A program made the translations under genes and the position numbers. This document shows, piece by piece, positions 1 through 7,358 of a stretch of 13,892 bases of DNA. This stretch comes from Candidatus Zixiibacteriota bacterium (GTDB lineage: Bacteria > Zixibacteria > MSB-5A5 > WJJR01), in the NCBI GenBank assembly GCA_014729565.1, contig WJJR01000203.1, positions 1 to 13,892 on the forward strand, read 5' to 3'. The stretch's first letter is position 1, and every line of letters starts with the position of its first letter. The notes beneath the pieces are model-generated. The model was given only the letters and a program-made list of their open reading frames with translations, did not search any database and was not told the origin of the DNA.

Positions 1-1
1 C

Positions 2-514
2 CAACATGATGATCTGCGCAAGCAGTTCCAAATCGATCCCAAGGACAGTTGGGTGCTGGCGACGATGGAGAAACAGGTTCCGATCTTCGTGCCCGGATGG
101 GAAGATTCGACCATGGGCAACATGTTCGCCGCCCACTGTCTCATGGGGGATATCAAGAATGTGAGCACCGTGCGCAGTGGTGTCGAGTACATGATCGCAC
201 TCGCCAACTGGTATACAGAGACATCAACAAAATCCCCAATCGGTTTCTTTCAGATCGGCGGTGGCATTGCCGGCGACTTTCCGATCTGTGTGGTGCCGAT
301 GTTGCGTCAGGATGTGAAACGTAAAGACACGCCGTTGTGGGCGTACTTCTGCCAGATCAGCGACTCGACAACCAGCTACGGTTCCTATTCTGGTGCGATC
401 CCCAATGAGAAGATTACGTGGGAGAAGCTCGGCATCGATACGCCGAAGTTCCTCATCGAATCAGACGCATCGATTGTGGCGCCGTTGATTTTCGCGTATG
501 TGTCAGGGTGGTAG
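2..514 (+). CDS. Deoxyhypusine synthase-family protein (3' part only)
   Basis: This is the C-terminal part of a deoxyhypusine synthase (DHS)-like protein. The open frame runs in from the left edge with complete codons from base 2, and the tag stop is at 512-514. The fragment is about 170 residues, roughly the second half of the family. Visible blocks are PIFVPGWEDSTMGNM (human enzyme: IFVPALTDGSLGDM), FFQIGGGIAGDFP (human: GGGVVKHH), SYSGAIPNEKITWEKL (human: SDSGARPDEAVSWGKI) and a DASIVAPL tail. The lysine of TWEKL (codon 425-427) aligns with the eukaryotic catalytic Lys329, and the Glu and Trp before it are kept. The active-site His288 and two Asp of eukaryotic DHS are replaced. Bacteria lack eIF5A, so this is not a hypusination enzyme. 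Some bacterial relatives make homospermidine, so polyamine aminobutyl transfer is possible. Family membership is secure; the substrate is unknown. Confidence 0.9.
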   Translation, partial: QHDDLRKQFQIDPKDSWVLATMEKQVPIFVPGWEDSTMGNMFAAHCLMGDIKNVSTVRSGVEYMIALANWYTETSTKSPIGFFQIGGGIAGDFPICVVPMLRQDVKRKDTPLWAYFCQISDSTTSYGSYSGAIPNEKITWEKLGIDTPKFLIESDASIVAPLIFAYVSGW

Positions 515-563
515 GGTGACGTACTGGTCACAAACCTAACGGCTCATGGCAGCGCAGGGATCG

Positions 564-2768
564 CTAATCCGTATCCGTTGCGCCGTCCTTTAGACAGGCC
601 AGTGATATGCGAATCTGATCGTAGTCGGCTGCACCATCAAGATCATCAAACAGCGGACGCAATCGATCGCCTCCGACTCGCTCGACCGATTCGAGTATCT
701 TTGTGTGCAACTCCGCAGTGACCCACGGTTCAGGTGAGCCCTTCTGATTGCTTCTGAGATAGTCTTCGAGATATCGGACGACCGTTGACTTCGCGCGCTT
801 CACATTAGAAGCGACATCCTCGAGTGAGACGCCGCGATCAAACAGCTTGTATGCCTCCAATTCAGCACCGCTAGTGGTGGGTTTTGGCGGAATCCGAATG
901 CCCTGCGGCGCACCCGTTTCACTCGACATTCCATCATTGCTCGGGACGCTGTGCGCGTGACACCACTCCGCGATACATTTGATGAACTTCGGACCAAACT
1001 CGGAACACTTCTTCTCCCCCACACCGTTGACGCGTAGAAATTGCTCCAGTGTTGCCGGACGTTTCCGTGCCATGTCGAGCAGGGCGGCGTCACTGAAGAT
1101 CACAAATGCCGGTACGTTGCGGTCATCAGCAACTGATTTCCTGAGTTTGCGCAGCTCCTCGAACAACTGTTCCTCGGCACCCGATTCGGCCGCAGGATGG
1201 GCGATGGTCAGCCGGCGGACCGCGCGACGTGGATTTACAAGCTCTGGATCGTCATTGCCGCGTAACACCAGCCATCCGGCCGGCGTGACACTCAGTGCAC
1301 TGTCGCCATCATCTGTCTGCAAGTACCCGTCGGACCTGAGTTGTACAATCCAGTCGCGAACGCTGCGACGATCATGCTCTTTAAGGATGCCAAACGTTGA
1401 CAGCGATTCATGGCCGGATGCGAGTGTGGGACCGTCGTGTGAGCCGACAAGTACATGTTCGAGATACTCGGCATCGTGCTGTTCGTCCAACCGCACCACA
1501 CACGAGAGGATCTTCTGGGCGATGATCTGCGAATCATCTACTGGTTCGGGCGCACTCAAGCACACATCACACGCACGGCAGTTCCTCTTGTCGAGCGACT
1601 GCCCGAAGTACTTGACCAGGGCTTGATGCCGGCAGGTCATCGACTCACAGTAGCGCGACATCTGCGAGAGTTTCTGCATTGCCGCGGGTGCGGCATCGGG
1701 TGGCATATCACCGAAAATCCGTCGCCACATGCCAAAGTCACCCGGCCCCCAAAGCAGCACACAATCGGCAGGCAAGCCGTCGCGCCCCGCCCGGCCCGCC
1801 TCCTGCTGATAGTTTTCAATCGACTTGGGCGCGGCGGCATGGAGCACGTAGCGCACATTCGATTTGTCGATACCCATGCCAAAGGCGACCGTCGCCACGA
1901 TGATGTCGACCGTCTCGCGCAGGAAGGCATCCTGATTGCGCTTGCGCACCGAATCGTCGAGACCGGCGTGGTACGGCAGCGCCTTATAGCCCACTTCCCG
2001 CAACGATGCCGCGAGGTCCTCGACATTCTTGCGGCTGATGCAGTAGATAATTCCCGATTCACCTTTGTGCTGTTCGATGACCGAGCAGATCTGCTCCCAC
2101 TTCTTTCGCTTGCGCTCAACCCGGTAGGTCAAATTTGGCCGGTCGAACAGACCGATGTGGAACTCCGGGTTGCGCAAGGCCAGATGTTCGGCGATGTCGA
2201 CGCGGACCCGCCTGGTGGCGGTCGCGGTGAAGGCGTGGATGCTGGTCTTGGGGAACATCTTCCGCAGCATCGACAGACGCCGGTAATCGGGGCGGAATTC
2301 ATGCCCCCACGAGCTGATGCAATGGGCCTCGTCGACGGCGAAAAACGACGGCTTCAGCCGCTGGAGCAGGTCGGTAAACCGGGCAGTCGTCAGCCGTTCC
2401 GGAGCGAGATAGAGCAGCTTGAGTTGGCCCTGATCGAGCTGGCGAATCACCTCCTGCTGCTCCCGGGAGGTCTGCATACTGCTGAGACAGGCGGCCGCGA
2501 TGCCGCACTGCTGGAGCGCATCAGTCTGGTCTTTCATGAGAGACAACAACGGCGACACCACAATCGCGACGCCGGTAAAGGTCACGGCCGGAACCTGAAA
2601 GCACAACGACTTCCCGCCGCCGGTGGGCAGCACGACGACCGAGTCGCGGCCCTCCAGGACGGCCGTCATCGCCTCGGCCTGCAATGGCCGCAGCGTGTCG
2701 AACCCCCAGTATTTGCGGACAACAGGAATCAGCCGCCCGATTGGATCCGTTCCCGTCTGTGTGCTCAT
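564..2768 (-). CDS. recQ: RecQ-family ATP-dependent DNA helicase with C-terminal HTH domain
   Basis: This is a superfamily 2, 3'-5' DNA helicase for recombination and replication repair, acting on the nucleoid. Numbered from the chosen ATG (734 aa), motif 0 is F23 with RPLQ 27-30, Walker A is TGGGKS 49-54, and the DEAH box is 146-149 followed by CISSWGHEFRP, the RecQ aromatic loop. The helicase C lobe carries QQEAGRAGRDG. The zinc cysteines are C379, C397, C400 and C403. An RQC winged helix follows, then an HRDC domain at about 532-602 and a helix-turn-helix domain (HTH_40 type) at about 631-676. E. coli RecQ (609 aa) lacks that last domain. In-frame alternative starts are ATG at 2813, with GGAG directly abutting it and no spacer, and TTG at 2822. 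I prefer 2768 because the usual N-terminus is short before motif 0 and GGCAGGG lies just upstream. The gene is divergent from the kinase gene and convergent with the DHS-like gene. Confidence 0.95.
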   Translation of the reverse strand: MSTQTGTDPIGRLIPVVRKYWGFDTLRPLQAEAMTAVLEGRDSVVVLPTGGGKSLCFQVPAVTFTGVAIVVSPLLSLMKDQTDALQQCGIAAACLSSMQTSREQQEVIRQLDQGQLKLLYLAPERLTTARFTDLLQRLKPSFFAVDEAHCISSWGHEFRPDYRRLSMLRKMFPKTSIHAFTATATRRVRVDIAEHLALRNPEFHIGLFDRPNLTYRVERKRKKWEQICSVIEQHKGESGIIYCISRKNVEDLAASLREVGYKALPYHAGLDDSVRKRNQDAFLRETVDIIVATVAFGMGIDKSNVRYVLHAAAPKSIENYQQEAGRAGRDGLPADCVLLWGPGDFGMWRRIFGDMPPDAAPAAMQKLSQMSRYCESMTCRHQALVKYFGQSLDKRNCRACDVCLSAPEPVDDSQIIAQKILSCVVRLDEQHDAEYLEHVLVGSHDGPTLASGHESLSTFGILKEHDRRSVRDWIVQLRSDGYLQTDDGDSALSVTPAGWLVLRGNDDPELVNPRRAVRRLTIAHPAAESGAEEQLFEELRKLRKSVADDRNVPAFVIFSDAALLDMARKRPATLEQFLRVNGVGEKKCSEFGPKFIKCIAEWCHAHSVPSNDGMSSETGAPQGIRIPPKPTTSGAELEAYKLFDRGVSLEDVASNVKRAKSTVVRYLEDYLRSNQKGSPEPWVTAELHTKILESVERVGGDRLRPLFDDLDGAADYDQIRISLACLKDGATDTD

Positions 2769-2839
2769 GACCCTGCCGGAGAATGCCCCCAGACTGGTGG
2801 GAATGTCAATCATCTCCTGCAAATTAATGTAATCGCAAT

Positions 2840-2868
2840 TTGTCGGATTTCGGAGTTGTCCGTATCAT
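2840..2868 (+). promoter_or_regulatory. Putative sigma70-type promoter of the kinase-nitrilase unit
   Basis: TTGTCG (2840-2845) and TATCAT (2863-2868) are separated by exactly 17 bases and match the -35 and -10 consensus at 4/6 and 5/6 positions. Transcription would start near 2875, giving a leader of about 30 nt before the kinase ATG at 2906. The motif lies in the AT-richer stretch between two divergent genes, where a promoter is expected. The assignment rests on consensus matching only. The organism's sigma factor preferences are unknown. Confidence 0.4.
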
Positions 2869-2905
2869 TACTAATTGGCCCTTAACCGAGGACAGACTCA
2901 GAACG

Positions 2906-5125
2906 ATGATCGGCCAGACCATCAGCCACTACACCATAAACGCCAAGCTCGGCGCCGGCGGGATGGGCGAAGTGTACCTGGCCGAGGATGGCAAGCTGGG
3001 GCGCCAGGTGGCGCTGAAATTTCTGCCCGATGCCCTCTGGCATGAAGGCGAAGCGCAACAGCGTCTGGTCCGTGAGGCCAAAGCCGCCTCCCAGCTCGAT
3101 CACCCCAACATTGTGACCATTCATGGCCTCGAAGAGCATGAGGGCCGTCCTTACATCATAATGGCACGCGTCCGGGGGGCGCCGCTGAATGAATACTGCA
3201 CGGCACGGCCTCGCACGGCTGATGAGTTGACAGAATTGGCGCGGCAGATGGCCGACGCCCTGCACCATGCGCATGAACACGGTGTGATCCACCGCGATTT
3301 GAAACCCAGCAATGTGCTGGTTGATGATGGCGGACGGGTTCGCGTTCTCGACTTCGGGATCGCCAGTCTCCGCGGAGCGGCACGCTTGACTCAGACCGGT
3401 TCGACGGTGGGCACCCTCGCCTATTCCGCACCGGAGCTCGCCCGGGGACAGGAGGCGACGCCGACCGCCGATGTGTACTCGCTCGGTGTCGTCATGTATC
3501 AGATGCTCACCGGTCGGTTGCCGTTTGATGCCGACCATGAAGCCGCCCTCCTATACTCGATTCTGAATGAACCGCCAATACCATTTGCTAAGTTGAAAGT
3601 CGATGTTCCGGAAGAACTGCAGACAATTGTCATGAAATGCCTGGAGAAGTCACCGGAGGATCGCTTTGAGAGTTGCGGCGATGTGGCGGGGGAGTTACGA
3701 CGGATTCGTCCCGGGGACGGCAACGGATCATCGCAGACAGCACTCGATGAGAAACCGTCAATCGCAGTCCTGCCTTTCGCCAACATGAGTAATGATCCGG
3801 ACAACGAATATTTCTCCGATGGACTGACGGAGGAATTGCTCAACGTTCTGGCGAAAAACCCAGGGCTCAAAGTGACCGGACGGACATCGTCGTTCTCTTT
3901 CAAGGGTAAACTTGAAGATCTGCGTGGAATTGGACAGAAACTCGGCGTTGAGCATCTGCTGGAAGGCAGTGTGCGTAAAGCGGGCAATCGGGTGCGCATT
4001 ACGACTCAGTTGGTGAAAGCATCGGACGGTTTCCATTTGTGGTCGGAAACGTATGACCGCGTCATCGAGGACATCTTTGCCGTGCAGGATGAAATCGCAT
4101 CGGCGGTGTCGGAGGCGATGCACGTGACGTTGCTGGGCCATCCCACCCCGAAGCCCAAACCGGCTGCGAATCCCGATGTCCTGAAGCTGGTGCTGCAAGC
4201 GAATCAACTGCTCTCCCAGATCACAAGGGAGTCCGTGGCAAAATCGATCGATCTGTTCAGTCGCGCCATCGCGCTCGATCCGAACGATGCGCGCGCCTGG
4301 GCCGGATTGTCGCTCGCCTATGGAACGCAGATGGGCTACGGATTTGTGGATTCGATGGATGGACTGACGGCAGCCCGTGAAGCTGCTGAGCGCGCCTTGT
4401 CCCTCGATGAGACTTTGCCCGAAGTGCACAACACCATCGGCTGGATGAACTTCGCCTATATCTATGACTGGGAACGGGCCGGACGATCTTTTCAACGGGC
4501 GCTTGAGCTCGCCCCCAGTGATGGGCGCATGTTTAATGGTCTCGCGGTGTGGAACGCGACGATGGGGAATTTCGATGAAGCACTTCGGCTGGCCCGCGAC
4601 GGCACAACACTCGACCCGTTGAATCCGTCTGCTCACTTGTACCATGGACGCGCGGCCATGTCGGCGCGGCGATACGACGAGGCCTGGCAGGCATATGAGA
4701 AGGCACTCGAACTCAGTCCGGGAATGACAACCGCGTACGGTGTTCGGTCAGCAATCCTCAGTCTTCAGGGAAGGTACAATGAGGCCCTCACCGAATCGCT
4801 TAAGGAGCAGGTGACGGGATATCGGACGTGCACTCAGGCCATTATCTATTATCACCTCGGCCGTCAAGATGATTCCGATCGTGCGTTGGCGGCGTTAATG
4901 GCTGAAGGCTCTCAATGGGGCGTTCAAATCGCCATGGCCCACGCTCAACGCAATGAACCGGATCAGGCCTTCGAGTGGTTGGAACGAGCGTACGAGCTCC
5001 GGGATGCCGGCATCTCCATCTTGCCAACGACCCCGGCGTTAGAACCTTTGCACGACGATCCCCGCTGGAAGCAGCTTCTGAAGAAAGTCGGTTTGCCGTT
5101 TGTTCCGGCTCCACCAGTCAATTGA
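2906..5125 (+). CDS. Ser/Thr protein kinase with TolB-like and TPR domains
   Basis: This is a bacterial Hanks-type Ser/Thr kinase of 739 aa. The kinase domain spans about residues 9-268: glycine loop GAGGMGEV 16-23, ATP-anchoring K38, helix-C E57, HRDLKPSN from 129, DFG 149-151, APE 175-177. All catalytic residues are present and it is an RD-type kinase. A TolB-like domain starts at about 283 with SIAVLPFANMS, followed by YFSDGLTEELL. From about 425 to the end there are several TPR-like repeats (for example RAIALDPNDARAW, RALELAPSDGRMF and KALELSPGMTTAY). No transmembrane segment or signal peptide is visible, so it is probably cytoplasmic, with the C-terminal half acting as a protein-interaction or sensing module. 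The frame extends up to a TTG at 2840, but the ATG at 2906 gives the classic MIGQTISHY N-terminus of this family. GAGGA lies 13 nt upstream. The nitrilase gene follows after 11 nt. Its substrate and signal are unknown. Confidence 0.95.
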   Translation: MIGQTISHYTINAKLGAGGMGEVYLAEDGKLGRQVALKFLPDALWHEGEAQQRLVREAKAASQLDHPNIVTIHGLEEHEGRPYIIMARVRGAPLNEYCTARPRTADELTELARQMADALHHAHEHGVIHRDLKPSNVLVDDGGRVRVLDFGIASLRGAARLTQTGSTVGTLAYSAPELARGQEATPTADVYSLGVVMYQMLTGRLPFDADHEAALLYSILNEPPIPFAKLKVDVPEELQTIVMKCLEKSPEDRFESCGDVAGELRRIRPGDGNGSSQTALDEKPSIAVLPFANMSNDPDNEYFSDGLTEELLNVLAKNPGLKVTGRTSSFSFKGKLEDLRGIGQKLGVEHLLEGSVRKAGNRVRITTQLVKASDGFHLWSETYDRVIEDIFAVQDEIASAVSEAMHVTLLGHPTPKPKPAANPDVLKLVLQANQLLSQITRESVAKSIDLFSRAIALDPNDARAWAGLSLAYGTQMGYGFVDSMDGLTAAREAAERALSLDETLPEVHNTIGWMNFAYIYDWERAGRSFQRALELAPSDGRMFNGLAVWNATMGNFDEALRLARDGTTLDPLNPSAHLYHGRAAMSARRYDEAWQAYEKALELSPGMTTAYGVRSAILSLQGRYNEALTESLKEQVTGYRTCTQAIIYYHLGRQDDSDRALAALMAEGSQWGVQIAMAHAQRNEPDQAFEWLERAYELRDAGISILPTTPALEPLHDDPRWKQLLKKVGLPFVPAPPVN

Positions 5126-5136
5126 CCGCCGCCCCC

Positions 5137-6111
5137 ATGAACAACAACAGTGAAACTCTGATTGTCGGCTTGGCGCAGATTGCGCCGGTGTGGCTGAACC
5201 GTGACGCCACAGTCGCCAAGGTCGTAGATTACATTGAGCAAGCGAACCAACAGAACTGCCAGCTTGTCGTCTTCGGTGAGGCGCTGATTCCGGGCTATCC
5301 GTTCTGGCTCGAACGCACTGATGGCGCCCGGTTCAATTCCCAAGTGCAGAAAGACTTTCACGCGGTGTACCTGGATCAGGCGATTCAGATTGAAGCCGGA
5401 CATCTCGCACCGATCTGTGATGCCGCGAAAGAGCACGACATTGCCGTGTACGTCGGTACGATTGAACGCGCCGCCGACCGTGGCGGGCACAGTCTCTACT
5501 GTTCGCTCGTCTTCATCGATTCATCCGGGTCGATACAATCCATTCATCGCAAACTGATGCCGACATATGAGGAACGACTGGCGTGGTCGCCGGGTGATGG
5601 GCATGGTTTGCGTGTGCATCAACTGAACCCGTTTACTGTTGGCGCTTTGAATTGTTGGGAGAATTGGATGCCGCTGGCGCGGACCGCTCTCTATGCGCAG
5701 GGCGAAGATCTGCATGTCGCCGTGTGGCCGGGGGCACGGCGCACTACAATCGATATCACTCGGTTCATGGCGCTCGAAGGACGGTCGTTTGTCGTGTCGG
5801 TCTCGGGGCTGATGCGGAAGTCGGATATCCCACAGACAATCGCGCACTACGATGCTATGATGTCCGGATCGGAGGATGTCCTGGCTGACGGCGGTTCATG
5901 TGTGGCTGCACCCGATGGGTCATGGGTTCTTGAACCGATTGTGGGTCACGAACAGTTGGCGGTCGTGACGATCGATTACCGGCGAGTGCGCGAAGAGCGG
6001 CAGAACTTCGATCCGGTCGGCCACTACGCGCGTCCCGATGTGACACAGTTGTTTGTGAATCGGGAGCGGCAGGGTGTGGCGTGGTTTCGGGATGAGGCAG
6101 ATCGGTCATAG
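5137..6111 (+). CDS. Nitrilase-type carbon-nitrogen hydrolase
   Basis: This 324-aa protein of the nitrilase superfamily most likely hydrolyses an organic nitrile to a carboxylic acid and ammonia in the cytoplasm. The catalytic triad is clear: E48 in VVFGEALIPGYPFW, K139 in HRKLMPTYEERLAW, and nucleophile C173 in GALNCWENWMPLAR. The PGYP element, the HRKLMPT-ERLxW block and the CWENxMPL block are typical of branch 1 (true nitrilases, cyanide-active relatives) rather than amidases or ureidopropionases. The C-terminal tail is short for that branch. The frame is open upstream into the kinase gene. The ATG at 5137 is chosen because the conserved beta-strand LIVGLAQIAP begins at residue 8. No Shine-Dalgarno sequence is visible before it, and the kinase stop is 11 nt upstream, so translation may depend on reinitiation. 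The substrate cannot be read from sequence; cyanide dihydratase or an aliphatic or aryl nitrilase are the options. Confidence 0.92.
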   Translation: MNNNSETLIVGLAQIAPVWLNRDATVAKVVDYIEQANQQNCQLVVFGEALIPGYPFWLERTDGARFNSQVQKDFHAVYLDQAIQIEAGHLAPICDAAKEHDIAVYVGTIERAADRGGHSLYCSLVFIDSSGSIQSIHRKLMPTYEERLAWSPGDGHGLRVHQLNPFTVGALNCWENWMPLARTALYAQGEDLHVAVWPGARRTTIDITRFMALEGRSFVVSVSGLMRKSDIPQTIAHYDAMMSGSEDVLADGGSCVAAPDGSWVLEPIVGHEQLAVVTIDYRRVREERQNFDPVGHYARPDVTQLFVNRERQGVAWFRDEADRS

Positions 6112-6169
6112 CTGGCGCGTAATAAGCCGTTAAAACGGTTAGTCAAGAATACCGCATCAGAGACACCGG

Positions 6170-6332
6170 GCTTAAGAGCCTGTTGAAAAGCCCGTATGTA
6201 CATCGCGTAGGTGCGGCTCTTAGCCGCACCAGTCCGGCTAAGAGCCGGACCTACGCGAGGCTACGATTCTCTATTTCGGTTGCATCATGTGGCCCAGCAG
6301 CAATACACCACTTTTTCAACACGCCCTTAAGC
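6170..6332. mobile_element. MITE-like non-coding element with terminal inverted repeats
   Basis: The left end 6170-6190 reads GCTTAAGAGCCTGTTGAAAAG. The reverse complement of the right end 6311-6332 reads GCTTAAGGGCGTGTTGAAAA followed by AG. These are imperfect inverted repeats of 21-22 bases with two substitutions and one extra A. Both ends carry TTAA (6172-6175 and 6327-6330), which could be a target-site duplication; the palindrome CTTAAG makes the exact boundary ambiguous. The interior has no coding frame and holds a 54-base palindrome. Size, ends, lack of coding and an intergenic position between convergent genes fit a miniature inverted-repeat transposable element moved by a transposase encoded elsewhere. 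A fixed bidirectional terminator is the alternative. Only one copy is visible here, so mobility is inferred. Confidence 0.6.
6204..6257. repeat. 54-base imperfect palindrome made of two perfect hairpins
   Basis: CGCGTAGGT (6204-6212) pairs with ACCTACGCG (6249-6257). Over the full 54 bases only three of 27 base pairs fail: 6213/6248, 6227/6234 and the central 6230/6231. Two complete sub-hairpins lie inside. One is 6210-6230 (9-bp stem GGTGCGGCT/AGCCGCACC, loop CTT). The other is 6232-6250 (8-bp stem GTCCGGCT/AGCCGGAC, loop AAG). The sequence can therefore form one long hairpin or a two-armed cloverleaf-like structure, in DNA or in RNA from either strand. It could terminate both convergent transcripts. 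Confidence 0.85.
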
Positions 6333-6400
6333 AGGTGTTAGACGGCATCATGCCCGTCGGAAGCGGCCCTACGGCCTGACTTCCTCAAGCAGTTGAAGAC

Positions 6401-7264
6401 TTATTCGTTCTCGCGCTTTGCCGGATCGAGCCACCGGGCCAGACTATTCGGTGCATACTGGCCACCGAAGCGCTGGGTGTACAGAACGGCGAGTTCTGTT
6501 CCGTAAAAAATGATCAGGGAGGAGTAATACGTCCACAACAGCAGAATCACCAGTGATCCTGCCGCACCGTAAGCGGAACCAATACTGCTGGTACCCAGAT
6601 ATTGCCCGATCAGGATTTTCCCAATATCAAACAGCAGGGCCGTGAAGAATGCACCCATCGCGGCATCGCGCCAGCGAATGGTGACATCCGGCAGATATTG
6701 AAGAATGAACCCAAACAACAAATAATAGATGAACAGCGAGGCCCCGTGATTGAGCACGTGCCACATCCACCCCTCACCGGGCACCACGGCCGCCATCACG
6801 GCGCTGACGGTCAATGACACCAACAACAAAAACCCAATGCCAAACACCATTCCCAACGAGACCAGCCGCTTGCGGAAGAACTCCCGGACTTCACGTCCCG
6901 GTTTGGTTTCCACTCCCCAAATCAGGTTCATCGATTTCTGCAATTGAACAAAGACGCCGGTCGCCGAAAAGAACAACGTGATAAGGCCAACGATCGCCGT
7001 GATACCACCGGTCAGCTTCTTCTTGGCCGCGTGCTGCACGATCATGTCGATTGTGCGGCCCGCGGTCGGACCGGCGAGGGCGGTAATCTCATCGATCAAA
7101 TGCAGGTGGATTTCATCCCCGAAGAACCCGACGACACCAATCAGGATCACCAGAAGCGGCGCCAATGACAACGTGGTGAAGAACGCCACCGACCCAGCCA
7201 GGGTAATGGCGTCATCGTCGAAAAACTTGAAGATCGCGTCTTTGAGCAGCTTCAGTACGGCCAT
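6401..7264 (-). CDS. YihY/BrkB-family inner-membrane protein
   Basis: This 287-aa polytopic membrane protein belongs to the YihY/virulence factor BrkB (UPF0761) family. The family's N-terminal signature is present (DDAITLAGSVAFFTTLSLAPLLV, about residues 17-39). Further hydrophobic segments lie around 85-110 (AIVGLITLFFSATGVF), 133-160, 172-190, 203-222 and 235-262, giving about six helices. The conserved LIWGVE motif follows the second helix, and YGAAGSLVILLLWTYYSS with FYGTELA lies near the end, as in the family. The molecular function of the family is not settled. The older ribonuclease BN label was an error, and transport or envelope roles have been suggested. ATG at 7264 is used, although no clear Shine-Dalgarno precedes it. 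It lies 94 nt downstream of the phosphoketolase gene, so it may be read as the last gene of that operon. Confidence 0.92.
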   Translation of the reverse strand: MAVLKLLKDAIFKFFDDDAITLAGSVAFFTTLSLAPLLVILIGVVGFFGDEIHLHLIDEITALAGPTAGRTIDMIVQHAAKKKLTGGITAIVGLITLFFSATGVFVQLQKSMNLIWGVETKPGREVREFFRKRLVSLGMVFGIGFLLLVSLTVSAVMAAVVPGEGWMWHVLNHGASLFIYYLLFGFILQYLPDVTIRWRDAAMGAFFTALLFDIGKILIGQYLGTSSIGSAYGAAGSLVILLLWTYYSSLIIFYGTELAVLYTQRFGGQYAPNSLARWLDPAKRENE

Positions 7265-7358
7265 GCTATAGTCTACGTAACCATTCGGACGGCTGTGTGG
7301 GGGAATGCCCGTGATTCAGTCACCTTAGAAGCGACTTCTCCAGAATCCCCTATACTCT

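Larger units (their letters stand above)
6112..6400. other. Gene-free gap between convergent genes
   Basis: This 289-base gap separates the ends of the nitrilase gene (+) and the yihY-like gene (-). No credible coding frame is present. Most of it is occupied by a small inverted-repeat element (about 6170-6332). Left of that is a weak hairpin (around 6126-6140, CCGTT/AACGG) that could help terminate nitrilase transcription. Right of it are short GC-rich inverted repeats without a T-tract. Confidence 0.7.

Noticed and set aside
516..531. Hairpin GTGAC-N6-GTCAC between the convergent DHS-like and recQ genes
   Set aside because: The stem is only 5 bp with no T-tract, too weak to call as a terminator.
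1455..2885. Long plus-strand open frame (476 codons) opposite recQ
   Set aside because: It is antisense to a helicase with all its motifs intact. Its translation is Arg/His/Gly-rich with no recognisable domain, as expected for a shadow frame in GC-rich DNA.
7327..7339. AGAAG-CGA-CTTCT hairpin between the phosphoketolase and yihY-like genes
   Set aside because: A 5-bp AT-containing stem without a following T-run does not support a terminator call.
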